Below, piece by piece: positions 7,048-14,221 of a stretch of 29,185 nucleotides of DNA. The stretch spans positions 1 through 29,185 of the forward strand of contig JAKSDC010000155.1 in NCBI GenBank assembly GCA_022360275.1, in the 5' to 3' direction. Every line of letters starts with the position of its first letter. The first letter of the stretch is position 1. The notes beneath the pieces were generated by a model. It saw only the letters and a list, made by a program, of their open reading frames with translations, ran no database searches and was not told where the DNA came from. The translations under genes and the position numbers were made by a program. The DNA comes from Chlorobiales bacterium (lineage in GTDB: Bacteria; Bacteroidota; Chlorobiia; Chlorobiales; Chlorobiaceae).

Positions 7048-7659
7048 TTATTCGCCGAAATGGAGATGCTTGTATTTTTCGATCAGCTCTTCGGCCTCAT
7101 CCTTGCACTGCCCGCAAACCGTACCGAGCTTTGTATGCTCTTGCAGCTCGTAAAAAGTACGCGCTCCGTCGAGAATGGCTTCTTCGATCTCCGCATCGGT
7201 AACGTTCATGCACTGGCAGATCACCCTTGTTTTTTCCTTGCGGATACGATCGTCCATGCCGTTCCGCTCGAAGTAGTTGTTGATGGCAGCCCGAAGCGCT
7301 TTGTCGCCGAGCACGGAACAATGGATTTTGTTTTCAGGAAGGCCGCCGAGCTCTTTGGTAACATCTTTCGGTGAAACGTCGAAAGCCTGGTCCAGCGTCA
7401 TCCCCTTAACCATCTCCGAAAGAATCGACGTACTGGCAATTGCACTTGCGCAGCCATAGGTTTTCCACTGGCAGTCGGTGATCACCTCGGTTTCTTTGTT
7501 CACCTTGATCACAACCATCATCTGGTCTCCGCAGGAAAGATTACCTTCCATGCCTATTCCATCGAAATCGTCGGTATTGTCGCCCTGAAGAATGTTCTTC
7601 GGGTTCATGAAATGTTCCTTCAATGTATCGGTGTACACCCAATCACTTGGCTGCAACAT
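7048..7659 (-). CDS. nifU: NifU-like Fe-S cluster scaffold, two-domain form
   Basis: A 203-residue protein. Residues 1-130 are an IscU-type scaffold with its three cluster cysteines (C43 in L-S-C-G-D, C70 in Y-G-C-A-S-A, C114 in H-C-S-V-L). Residues 145-190 are the NifU central [2Fe-2S] domain with C148, C150, C182 and C185 (C-Q-C ... C-G-Q-C). The C-terminal Nfu domain (C-x-x-C) of full-length nitrogenase NifU is absent; the protein stops at F-G-E. It assembles Fe-S clusters using sulfur from the adjacent NifS. The start overlaps the nifS end by 17 nt and has a strong AGGAGG site 5 nt upstream, inside nifS, so translation is likely coupled and efficient. Whether it serves nitrogenase or general Fe-S assembly is not shown by the window. 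Confidence 0.9.
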   Translation of the reverse strand: MLQPSDWVYTDTLKEHFMNPKNILQGDNTDDFDGIGMEGNLSCGDQMMVVIKVNKETEVITDCQWKTYGCASAIASTSILSEMVKGMTLDQAFDVSPKDVTKELGGLPENKIHCSVLGDKALRAAINNYFERNGMDDRIRKEKTRVICQCMNVTDAEIEEAILDGARTFYELQEHTKLGTVCGQCKDEAEELIEKYKHLHFGE

Positions 7660-8848
7660 GTTCTCCTCCTCTTATGTAAGCTGTTGACATACTTCTTATT
7701 CTTGATATGACTCCCGGCAGCGCATCGAGCATGTGCCGGACGTCTTCCATCGTTGTCTCCCTGCCCATGCTGATACGGATGGAACCGTGTGCACGTTCGG
7801 GACTTGAACCTGTTGCAAGCAGGACGTGAGAAGGATCGAGCGATCCCGACGCACACGCCGAGCCGGTGGAAACCGCAATCCCCTGAAGATCAAGGTAGAG
7901 CATAATTGCCTCGCCCTCCGCCCCTGGAAACGACACGTTCACCGTATTGGGTATACTCAACGTTGGATGGCCGTTGAAAACCACATTGTCAATCGACTCT
8001 CCTATACCTTTTTTCAAAACTTCCTTCATCCCGGCCAACCGTCTTGCCTCTTCATCCATTTCCGCATCACGCATCTCTATGGCTTTGGCCAACCCGATAA
8101 TTCCCAGAGTATTCTCGGTTCCTGCCCTTCGTCCTTTTTCCTGATGACCACCCCGAATAAAGGGGCAATATGGAGTACCTTTCCGCACATAGAGCGCACC
8201 GACTCCTTTCGGGCCGTATATCTTATGAGCGCTCATGGTAAGAAAGTCAATTCCCAGATCATCGACATCCATTCGCATTTTGCCGACTGCCTGCACCGCA
8301 TCGGTATGCATCAGCGAGCCGTTGTCATGTACCATCTTCGTGATCGCGGCAATGTCCTGGATCGTACCGATCTCGTTATTTGCAGTCATAACCGAAACCA
8401 AGCCGACATCATTGGTCAGGTACTCCCCGAGTTGGTCCATATCGATCCGGCCGTACCGGTCAACATCAAGAAATTTGACACTTGTCCCCTTGTGAGCCAG
8501 ACACTCCGATGTCTCCAATACACAGGGATGTTCAATTCTGGTTGTGATAATGGACGTTCTTGCCTTGAAACCGGGCAAACAAAGGTTTGAAGCACAGGCA
8601 AACAGCGAGAGCACAGTATTGTTTGCTTCCGATCCACTCCCGACAAAAACAATTTCATCCTCGTGTGCGCCAATGAAATCAGCCACGACCTGCCTTGCAT
8701 GTTCGACATTCGCCCTGGCCTCTCTTCCGAAGGCATGCATGCTCGATGGGTTGCCAAACATTTCCATTGCCTCGACCATCTCCTTTTTCACCTCAGGGTG
8801 AAGCGGTGTCGTGGCATTGTGATCGAGATATACCCGTCTTGTTTCCAT
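7643..8848 (-). CDS. nifS: Cysteine desulfurase NifS
   Basis: A 401-residue PLP-dependent group I cysteine desulfurase. It begins R-R-V-Y-L-D-H-N-A-T-T-P. The PLP lysine is K209 in M-S-A-H-K-I-Y-G-P-K-G, and the persulfide-forming cysteine is C332 in S-T-G-S-A-C-A-S-G on the extended mobile loop typical of group I. It converts cysteine to alanine and passes sulfur to the scaffold encoded immediately downstream, with which it overlaps by 17 nt. cysK lies 53 nt upstream, so cysteine maker, cysteine breaker and Fe-S scaffold are in line. The start is chosen by the family N-terminus; no close Shine-Dalgarno. Confidence 0.93.
   Translation of the reverse strand: METRRVYLDHNATTPLHPEVKKEMVEAMEMFGNPSSMHAFGREARANVEHARQVVADFIGAHEDEIVFVGSGSEANNTVLSLFACASNLCLPGFKARTSIITTRIEHPCVLETSECLAHKGTSVKFLDVDRYGRIDMDQLGEYLTNDVGLVSVMTANNEIGTIQDIAAITKMVHDNGSLMHTDAVQAVGKMRMDVDDLGIDFLTMSAHKIYGPKGVGALYVRKGTPYCPFIRGGHQEKGRRAGTENTLGIIGLAKAIEMRDAEMDEEARRLAGMKEVLKKGIGESIDNVVFNGHPTLSIPNTVNVSFPGAEGEAIMLYLDLQGIAVSTGSACASGSLDPSHVLLATGSSPERAHGSIRISMGRETTMEDVRHMLDALPGVISRIRSMSTAYIRGGEHVAAK
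7665..7670 (-). promoter_or_regulatory. Strong ribosome-binding site of nifU, inside nifS
   Basis: AGGAGG on the minus strand, 5 nt before the nifU ATG at 7659. It is the best Shine-Dalgarno in the window, where most genes have none, and its bases also encode the R-G-G stretch near the end of NifS. It fixes the nifU start. Confidence 0.8.
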
Positions 8849-8901
8849 AATCCGATATCACGTTCTAAAAATTGTAAAACCTCCCCGCTCTTCCCAAAGC
8901 C

Positions 8902-9828
8902 TTACTCTTCGGCAAAAAGCCAGGTTGAAAGATAGCGTTCTCCTGTATCAGGCAAAAGTACAACAATTTTTTTTCCCTGCATATCCGGACGTTTTCCAAC
9001 CTGCAGGGCGGCCCACATTGCCGCACCCGACGAAATTCCGCAAAGAATGCCTTCCTTTTCCGCAAGCTTTCTTGCAATATCTCCTGCATCGTCACTTTTT
9101 ACCTGAACCACCTCGTCGATGATGTCCGTATTGAGATTTTCAGGAATAAATCCCGCACCTATTCCCTGTATTTTGTGAGGGCCGGGCTGCCCGCCGGAGA
9201 TGACAGGAGAATCCTCGGGTTCGACCGCAATAATTTCCACATCGGGGTTGCGTTGCTTCAGCACCTCGCCGACACCGGTTACGGTACCGCCTGTACCGAC
9301 CCCGGCAACAAAAACATCAACGGTTCCGTCGGTGTCTGCCCAGATCTCCTCAGCTGTTGTACGGCGATGCGCATCGGGATTTGCAGGGTTGCTGAACTGC
9401 TGCAGGATAATGCTGTCCGGCACTGTATCCACGAGACGTTCGGCCTCCTGAATAGCTCCTTTCATACCCAGTGCACCATCCGTCAGCACCAGCTCGGCTC
9501 CGAATATTTTCAGGAGCCTTCTCCGTTCGATACTCATGGTGTCGGGCATGGTCAGAATCAGTTTATAACCCTTTGCAGCACAGGCGAACGCAAGTGCAAT
9601 ACCTGTATTGCCGCTTGTCGGCTCAATAATCGTCGTATCTGCGCCGATCAGACCTTTACGTTCCGCATCCTCGATCATGGCGACGCCTATCCGGTCTTTA
9701 ACGCTGGAAAGCGGGTTGAACGATTCAAGCTTTGCAATGATCTCCGCACCACCCGGCTCGCCGAGGCGCTGTATTGCGACAAGCGGAGTGTTGCCTGTCG
9801 TCTGTGCCAGATCGTCATAAACTTTCAT
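8902..9828 (-). CDS. cysK: Cysteine synthase A (O-acetylserine sulfhydrylase)
   Basis: A 308-residue fold-type II PLP enzyme making cysteine from O-acetylserine and sulfide. The PLP lysine is K44 in N-P-L-S-S-V-K-D-R-I-G; the substrate loop P-T-S-G-N-T-G follows near residue 70; the phosphate loop G-T-G-G-T is near residue 180; and G-I-S-S-G-A-A is near 265. The Q-Q-F-S-N-P-A-N-P segment and length fit CysK rather than CysM or cystathionine beta-synthase. In a sulfide-oxidising phototroph it assimilates sulfide directly. Its position before nifS and nifU suggests it supplies cysteine for Fe-S assembly. Confidence 0.94.
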   Translation of the reverse strand: MKVYDDLAQTTGNTPLVAIQRLGEPGGAEIIAKLESFNPLSSVKDRIGVAMIEDAERKGLIGADTTIIEPTSGNTGIALAFACAAKGYKLILTMPDTMSIERRRLLKIFGAELVLTDGALGMKGAIQEAERLVDTVPDSIILQQFSNPANPDAHRRTTAEEIWADTDGTVDVFVAGVGTGGTVTGVGEVLKQRNPDVEIIAVEPEDSPVISGGQPGPHKIQGIGAGFIPENLNTDIIDEVVQVKSDDAGDIARKLAEKEGILCGISSGAAMWAALQVGKRPDMQGKKIVVLLPDTGERYLSTWLFAEE

Positions 9829-9868
9829 ACGGTTACATTGAACAATTCAAATGTTACTGCAAACATTC

Positions 9869-9900
9869 TACGGCTTTTCCCCGTTTCAGCTTAAGCCGTA
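9869..9900 (-). terminator. Hairpin across the SDR stop codon, weak terminator candidate
   Basis: TACGGCTT and AAGCCGTA form a perfect 8-bp stem with a 16-nt loop, overlapping the last codons of the reductase gene and ending before cysK. Downstream on the minus strand the sequence is only moderately U-rich (GAATGTTTG), so intrinsic termination is uncertain. Confidence 0.3.
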
Positions 9901-10590
9901 TACCGGAATCGAAGCGCCGTGCACAGCCCTGGACTCCTCCGAAACAAGAAAAAGGATAACGTCGGCTACTGCCTCCGGCGGCACCCAGCGGGAAAAATCA
10001 GCATCCGGCATATCTTTTCTGTTTGCAGGCGTATCGATGATACTTGGGAGAATACAATTGACGTTTACCCCTTTTTCCTTGTTTTCTTCAGCAAGACATT
10101 CGGTAAGCTTTATTACCGCCGATTTCGAAATAACATAGGGAGCAACACCCGCCCCTCCTTTCAGTGCGGTTTTTGCCGAAATATTTACCACATTTCCCTT
10201 TTTTTGCCTGCGCATAACCGGAATAACCGCCCTGCTCATGAGAAAAACACTTTTTGCATTGAGATCGAGCATGTGGTCCCATGTTTCTTCAGAAGCTTCA
10301 TGTATCGCAGGTCCCATCGCAAAACCACCCGCAATGTTGACGAGAGCGTCAATACGCCCGAAATGCTCCATAATCCTGCCGACCGAGATATCAATCGACG
10401 AAGCAAGAGTAAGGTCGGTTTCCAGACACATCACCTGTTCAACAGATTGCCATCGGCTTACAAGCATATCAATATGTTTGTCGAGCAGTGCCATGAAAGC
10501 CCCTTTGTCAAAAAACATTTTTGAGGTAACACTTCCCAGTGCACCGGCAGCACCTGTTATTACCACAACTTTTCCTGATACATCACCCAT
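9886..10590 (-). CDS. Short-chain reductase resembling quinonoid dihydropteridine reductase (QDPR)
   Basis: A 234-residue SDR. The Rossmann glycine motif is G-A-A-G-A-L-G-S (13-20), N-I-A-G-G-F lies at 85-90, and the catalytic pair is Y152-x-x-x-K156. The usual catalytic serine 13 residues before the Tyr is Ala139 here; Ser138 is adjacent. Animal QDPR also lacks that serine. Three stretches match human QDPR as recalled: G-A-L-G-S, A-K-x-A-L-x-G before the Tyr, and D-T-P-A-N-R-K-D-M-P-D-A-D-F-S-R-W (187-202) against D-T-P-M-N-R-K-S-M-P-E-A-D-F-S-S-W. Animal QDPR reduces quinonoid dihydrobiopterin. Chlorobium makes biopterin-type glycosides, so a pterin substrate is plausible but inferred. Generic annotation would be SDR oxidoreductase. 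It is a single gene lying 57 nt upstream of cysK on the same strand. Confidence 0.8.
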   Translation of the reverse strand: MGDVSGKVVVITGAAGALGSVTSKMFFDKGAFMALLDKHIDMLVSRWQSVEQVMCLETDLTLASSIDISVGRIMEHFGRIDALVNIAGGFAMGPAIHEASEETWDHMLDLNAKSVFLMSRAVIPVMRRQKKGNVVNISAKTALKGGAGVAPYVISKSAVIKLTECLAEENKEKGVNVNCILPSIIDTPANRKDMPDADFSRWVPPEAVADVILFLVSEESRAVHGASIPVYGLS

Positions 10591-10650
10591 ATAGCAACCC
10601 GTTTGGAGATCTCACGAACTTCATAACCAAATATGGATAAAGGAATACAT

Positions 10651-10675
10651 AAACCGGACAATAAATTCCCGGTTT
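10651..10675 (-). terminator. Hairpin downstream of the RodZ-like gene
   Basis: AAACCGG and CCGGTTT form a 7-bp stem with an 11-nt loop, 53 nt beyond the rodZ-like stop in a 138-nt gap. The minus-strand continuation (ATGTATTCCTTTAT) is moderately U-rich. It may end the upstream transcript; weak evidence. Confidence 0.3.
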
Positions 10676-10728
10676 TACAGGACGCATCGAAAAATGAGAA
10701 AACAAAAAAACATATCCGGGGGCAGGAA

Positions 10729-11637
10729 CTACTCTTCACCAAGCACAATAGTTCTTGTGCTCAATGGGGGAACTTTTTCGCCATTCAGATAAAGCTCTAC
10801 AAAGGGTGGACGGCCGATGTTCACCCAGAACTTCCTTTTTGCCTCATAACGCAATACCTCTCCGGCCTTGAACTGACCTCCTGGATACACTATGTCGCCA
10901 TCATCGGCAATAATCTTTACCCAGCTGAGATCATTGGTAATACGAACAATAAGGATTTTCTGATAAGGCGAGGTCGATGATTCCGGCAGAAACGACACAT
11001 CCTTCGCCCACTCCTCCTTTTTGACGGCAAGCTCGGGAATATTATTTTCCGCAGGCATCGCGGACGTATCTGCCTGCACAACGGAATCCTGTACCTCTAC
11101 TGCAGGTTCCGGCTGAACTTCGACAGCCGGAACCGGCGGCTCAGGCTCTCTCTGTGCAACGTTCTGCTCATTTCCCGAGGATCCTGAGAATAGAAAGTAG
11201 GAGAGGGCGAAGAGCACAAGAACGATCAGCACCGCGCCACCCACCAGCAAAGCAACAGGCGTTTTATCTCTGGCACCGGTAACGGCACCGAACATGCCGG
11301 AAAGACGTTCACCTTTGTCACTGTCTCTTTCCTCTTCTCCCCCCTCATTTTCCTGTTTGACTCTGAGATCGGTAGGAATGCTGAGTTCATCCCTGCAACG
11401 CTCTATAAGCTCGACATCATTGACATCAAGTGCTTGGGCGTACTCTTTCAAAAAAGCATAGACATAGGCCGCAGGTAAAAATGTCAAGTTGCCCGCCTCG
11501 ATTTTTTCCAGGTGGTCTTTCTTTATTCTTGTCTCGGCACTGACCTCTTCGAGAGAAAGCCCCCGTTCTTTTCTGGCCTGAATGAGTTTGCGTACCAGCA
11601 AGTCGCCGGAAGAGCCAAATGTTACTTCATCCGCCAT
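10729..11637 (-). CDS. RodZ-like membrane protein with N-terminal Xre-type HTH
   Basis: A 302-residue protein with the RodZ layout. Residues 14-75 form a cytoplasmic helix-turn-helix of the HTH_25 type (L-I-Q-A-R-K-E-R-G-L-S-L-E-E-V-S). An acidic linker (about 96-110) and one transmembrane helix (127-150) follow, then a Pro/Glu-rich periplasmic stretch (162-185) and a C-terminal DUF4115-like beta domain (about 225-300). RodZ ties MreB filaments to the wall-synthesis machinery in rod-shaped cells, binding MreB through its HTH. No mre or mrd gene is in the window, so a role in shape is inferred from the architecture. Alternative: a membrane-anchored transcription regulator. Confidence 0.8.
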   Translation of the reverse strand: MADEVTFGSSGDLLVRKLIQARKERGLSLEEVSAETRIKKDHLEKIEAGNLTFLPAAYVYAFLKEYAQALDVNDVELIERCRDELSIPTDLRVKQENEGGEEERDSDKGERLSGMFGAVTGARDKTPVALLVGGAVLIVLVLFALSYFLFSGSSGNEQNVAQREPEPPVPAVEVQPEPAVEVQDSVVQADTSAMPAENNIPELAVKKEEWAKDVSFLPESSTSPYQKILIVRITNDLSWVKIIADDGDIVYPGGQFKAGEVLRYEAKRKFWVNIGRPPFVELYLNGEKVPPLSTRTIVLGEE

Positions 11638-11706
11638 GACATGCGTGTGGTAATTTATGAAGCTTGCGAACCGCCCAAAACACCCAATTTGTTTAGTTTA
11701 CAAAAA

Positions 11707-11787
11707 TTAAGCCTTCATGACAATCGAATTAACAATATATTTTAACCTCCGGGCACGCCTTTTGTACTTAGTCATTTCGGCAACCAC
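11707..11787 (-). CDS. Possible 26-residue basic peptide
   Basis: In the 190-nt gap between the TPR lipoprotein and rodZ-like genes, AAGGAG (11795-11800, minus strand) lies 7 nt before a GTG codon. That codon opens a 26-codon frame: M-V-A-E-M-T-K-Y-K-R-R-A-R-R-L-K-Y-I-V-N-S-I-V-M-K-A. The product is very basic (8 Lys/Arg in the first 16 residues). The Shine-Dalgarno is better than that of most genes here. An overlapping ATG two nt upstream would give only five codons. No family recognised; it could be chance. Confidence 0.3.
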   Translation of the reverse strand: MVAEMTKYKRRARRLKYIVNSIVMKA

Positions 11788-11827
11788 ATCGTTTCTCCTT
11801 TCGTTTTCAAAGGTCTTCTTTGCTTTT

Positions 11828-13906
11828 TTACCTGCCTCGTATACCGTATTCGGAAAGATAAAGCCAGTAATCACTTTCAGCCTGTCCGTTTTGAGCCAGT
11901 TGATGTAAAACATCGGAAGGATCCCCGCCCTCCTGCATGGACAATGCAAGCAATACCCGCAGTTCTTCTATTTCGGAACCTGAAAACTGTTTCCAAAGCA
12001 GAAAAATTGCCTGATGCGGAGAGGTCAGTTTTTCTTCAAGCACCTCCTGATACCTTTCGGCACTGTAAAAAGCAGGAGGCTGCTCAACGCCGTTGTCATC
12101 GTTCAGCGAGGCTTGCCGTACAAATTCATGTGCCGAATAGATCCATGAAACCGGAAAATCACGAACCAGGAACCGATTGTATCCAAGAAGATGAGCAGGA
12201 ACAGGCTCAGTTGCAACGACCGTCAACCGGTTGATATCGCGCAAGCGTCCGGTATATGGTTTGATTAAAAGATCCGTGAGCCATATCCTTTCAAGATCTC
12301 CGGCAACACGGGCGCTGCCATCTTCAACGCTCATTGCAAGATGCTCTCTGAAAAGCCGTAACCTGGAACGATACAGTGCAGCATCAACCTTTCGCCTGGA
12401 TACATCAATAGAGTTGTTTTGCACCAAGAACACGGTGCACCAGTGCTTGCTCTCGATAATTTTCAATACAGCGTGACCCTCGTCAAGAGCCTGCTGAACG
12501 GTTCTCAGTGTGACGGGTGCCAGCGCAAGCTTTCCGGCCTGCAACGGCGAAACCGTGCGCACTTCTGCAAACTTTTCGTAAAGCTTCCCTCTCTTTTTGT
12601 TGATCGCTTCGATTGTTGTAGCATGACTTTCATATCCCCGCCCCGTTTCGAAGCTGTTCATCAATCGTTGAAGCAATGCATTCAGCTCTTTTCCCAGCCT
12701 TGCCACCTGCCGTTCAAGCTGCTCATGCTCTTCAGGCAATTCGAAAGTATCGTAGCTCCTCTGAATTGCATGTTTTAAAACATAGAGCTTTCTCAATTCA
12801 TCGGTTTCAAACGCTTCCGCATATCTGCCTCTGCTTAAAAGCATTTCTGTCAGCTTTTCGGCTGAACGATCGACAAGCCTTACCAGAGCATAGCCCGGTA
12901 AGGGTGAAACCTGATGCTGATAGATATTTAGGCCTTTTTTCAATGCCCTTATTCTCTCATCATCACCCGGATGCCCGCCGGCGCCCTGCTTCAGCAAGGC
13001 AGCCATCCTTGCCAGCGGCATATTGTTTCTTTCGAAGTAGTCAAGTGTACGGGCATAAACTTCCGGATTGTTGGCCAAAACCGCGTTGGACTCAAAATCC
13101 AGCAACTGAGCAAGTCGTTCATCACCTGCTGCACGAGCACGGGAAAGCGCCTTAAAATACAGATAGCTGGCATCTTTGGTATGAGCAGGGATAAGCTCAA
13201 GCAACATTGCCGCCCGGCGTAAAACAAGCGCTGCTGCTCTTTCACTCCCCCTGTTTTCTTTGGCAACAAGTTTTCGTGCAAGCCCGGTAATTCGATGCGT
13301 ATATACCGAGGGGGCTTCGGCCTTGCTGAACGATGCGCCGAGACTCAGCTCAAGAAGACCTGTATAGGCCTGCAATGATATTACCGGATCGGCAGCTACG
13401 CTTAAATCGTTGTAGATAAAAAATGCTTTTTCGTGATCTCCGCCCAAACTCCGGTACCGGGCTAGGTCAAGCGAATCCCTGACGCTCAACGAACCAAGGG
13501 TCATCAACGACTTTTCTGCTTCGGCAAACTCCCCAAGTTCGGCAAGCAGTGCTGCTTTCGAACGGATTCGTTTTGTTTCTGCGGTATCCGGAAGCATGCC
13601 CCCGCACCGTTTTTCAATCATTTCGTGAGAAGCAAGGGCATCGAAATAGTTTCCTGTCAACGTCTCAAATGTCATTTTGCGATTCAATGCCTTGGCCGTT
13701 CCTGGCGAAAAGCCATCGAGCGTATCTTTTGCAAGGCCTTTCCGCAACAGCTCAAGAGCTTTTTCATACCCATGGTCGGCGGCTTGAAGCTCAGCCTTCT
13801 CATAGTATTCAGCAGCATCCTTGTACGCTGGCTCCTGTTTCTGTTTCGCACACGCGGCAAAAACAAGAACCATGGCCAACAAGGCGGTATGCCGTAAAAC
13901 GTTCAC
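11828..13906 (-). CDS. TPR-rich lipoprotein with a catalytically incomplete CHAT-like domain
   Basis: A 692-residue predicted lipoprotein: signal peptide with lipobox V-F-A-A-C, Cys19. Residues 30-450 are helical repeats of TPR type (for example Y-Y-E-K-A-E-L-x-A and E-L-G-E-F-A-E-A-E-K-S-L). Residues 464-598 read like the first half of a CHAT (caspase-like) domain: T-V-Q-Q-A-L-D-E-G-H-A-V-L-K-I, then L-L-I-K-P-Y, then L-T-V-V-A-T-E-P-V-P-A-H-L-L. Residues 632-690 read like its last segment: A-I-F-L-L-W ... P-S-D-V-L-H-Q-L-A ... Y-W-L-Y-L-S-E-Y-G. The middle of CHAT, holding the catalytic H-G and S-x-C, is missing, with only about 33 residues in its place. It is probably a non-proteolytic binding protein on the periplasmic or outer-membrane face. 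The GTG start is supported by the signal peptide. Confidence 0.7.
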   Translation of the reverse strand: MNVLRHTALLAMVLVFAACAKQKQEPAYKDAAEYYEKAELQAADHGYEKALELLRKGLAKDTLDGFSPGTAKALNRKMTFETLTGNYFDALASHEMIEKRCGGMLPDTAETKRIRSKAALLAELGEFAEAEKSLMTLGSLSVRDSLDLARYRSLGGDHEKAFFIYNDLSVAADPVISLQAYTGLLELSLGASFSKAEAPSVYTHRITGLARKLVAKENRGSERAAALVLRRAAMLLELIPAHTKDASYLYFKALSRARAAGDERLAQLLDFESNAVLANNPEVYARTLDYFERNNMPLARMAALLKQGAGGHPGDDERIRALKKGLNIYQHQVSPLPGYALVRLVDRSAEKLTEMLLSRGRYAEAFETDELRKLYVLKHAIQRSYDTFELPEEHEQLERQVARLGKELNALLQRLMNSFETGRGYESHATTIEAINKKRGKLYEKFAEVRTVSPLQAGKLALAPVTLRTVQQALDEGHAVLKIIESKHWCTVFLVQNNSIDVSRRKVDAALYRSRLRLFREHLAMSVEDGSARVAGDLERIWLTDLLIKPYTGRLRDINRLTVVATEPVPAHLLGYNRFLVRDFPVSWIYSAHEFVRQASLNDDNGVEQPPAFYSAERYQEVLEEKLTSPHQAIFLLWKQFSGSEIEELRVLLALSMQEGGDPSDVLHQLAQNGQAESDYWLYLSEYGIRGR

Positions 13907-14221
13907 GGTTACAGTTATTTGTTCCGGATTAATAGAAATGCCATCAAATTGACTGCCTGCAGCAGTTTAGCCATATTTTCATACATGCACAACGAATCAC
14001 GATTTTCCAACCCACAGTGCGCTTCAAGCGTAAAGACCGTTGTCGCCGACTTTACAAGATGTTTCCATTGGGGATTTTTTACCTATCTTTCCCAATTAAT
14101 ACATTTACCTGTAATTGAGCACCTGATATTGCGGCTCCGGCCCGACCGCCTGAAATTGCCCGATTCAGGACAGGCATAAACTTTTAGATTTTTTATTCCC
14201 AGGCACGCCCGTGCCACCAAT
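13907..14221. other. 315-nt divergent intergenic region
   Basis: This gap separates the divergent TPR lipoprotein and CNNM-type genes and must hold both promoters. No ORF with coding character was seen. It contains a 6-bp inverted repeat CCTGAA/TTCAGG (14149-14169), ATTGGG/CCCAAT arms about 20 nt apart (about 14068-14097), and a hairpin at the plus-strand start site. No consensus -35/-10 pair stood out. Confidence 0.5.
14202..14215 (+). promoter_or_regulatory. Hairpin covering the ribosome-binding region of the CNNM gene
   Basis: GGCAC-gccc-GTGCC forms a perfect 5-bp GC-rich stem ending 6 nt before the ATG at 14222. No AGGAG-like site is visible, so the stem lies in the position a Shine-Dalgarno would take. 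It may modulate initiation; no experimental basis. Confidence 0.35.

Noticed and set aside
7826..8590. 254-codon plus-strand open frame
   Set aside because: Fully antisense to nifS, whose motifs are complete; the translated protein shows no family features.
9175..9894. 239-codon plus-strand open frame
   Set aside because: Antisense to cysK, a well-matched full-length gene; treated as a shadow frame.
11828..13906. TPR-CHAT effector of a type III-E CRISPR (Craspase-like) system
   Set aside because: No CRISPR array or cas gene is in the window, the protein has a lipoprotein signal, and the catalytic His and Cys are missing.
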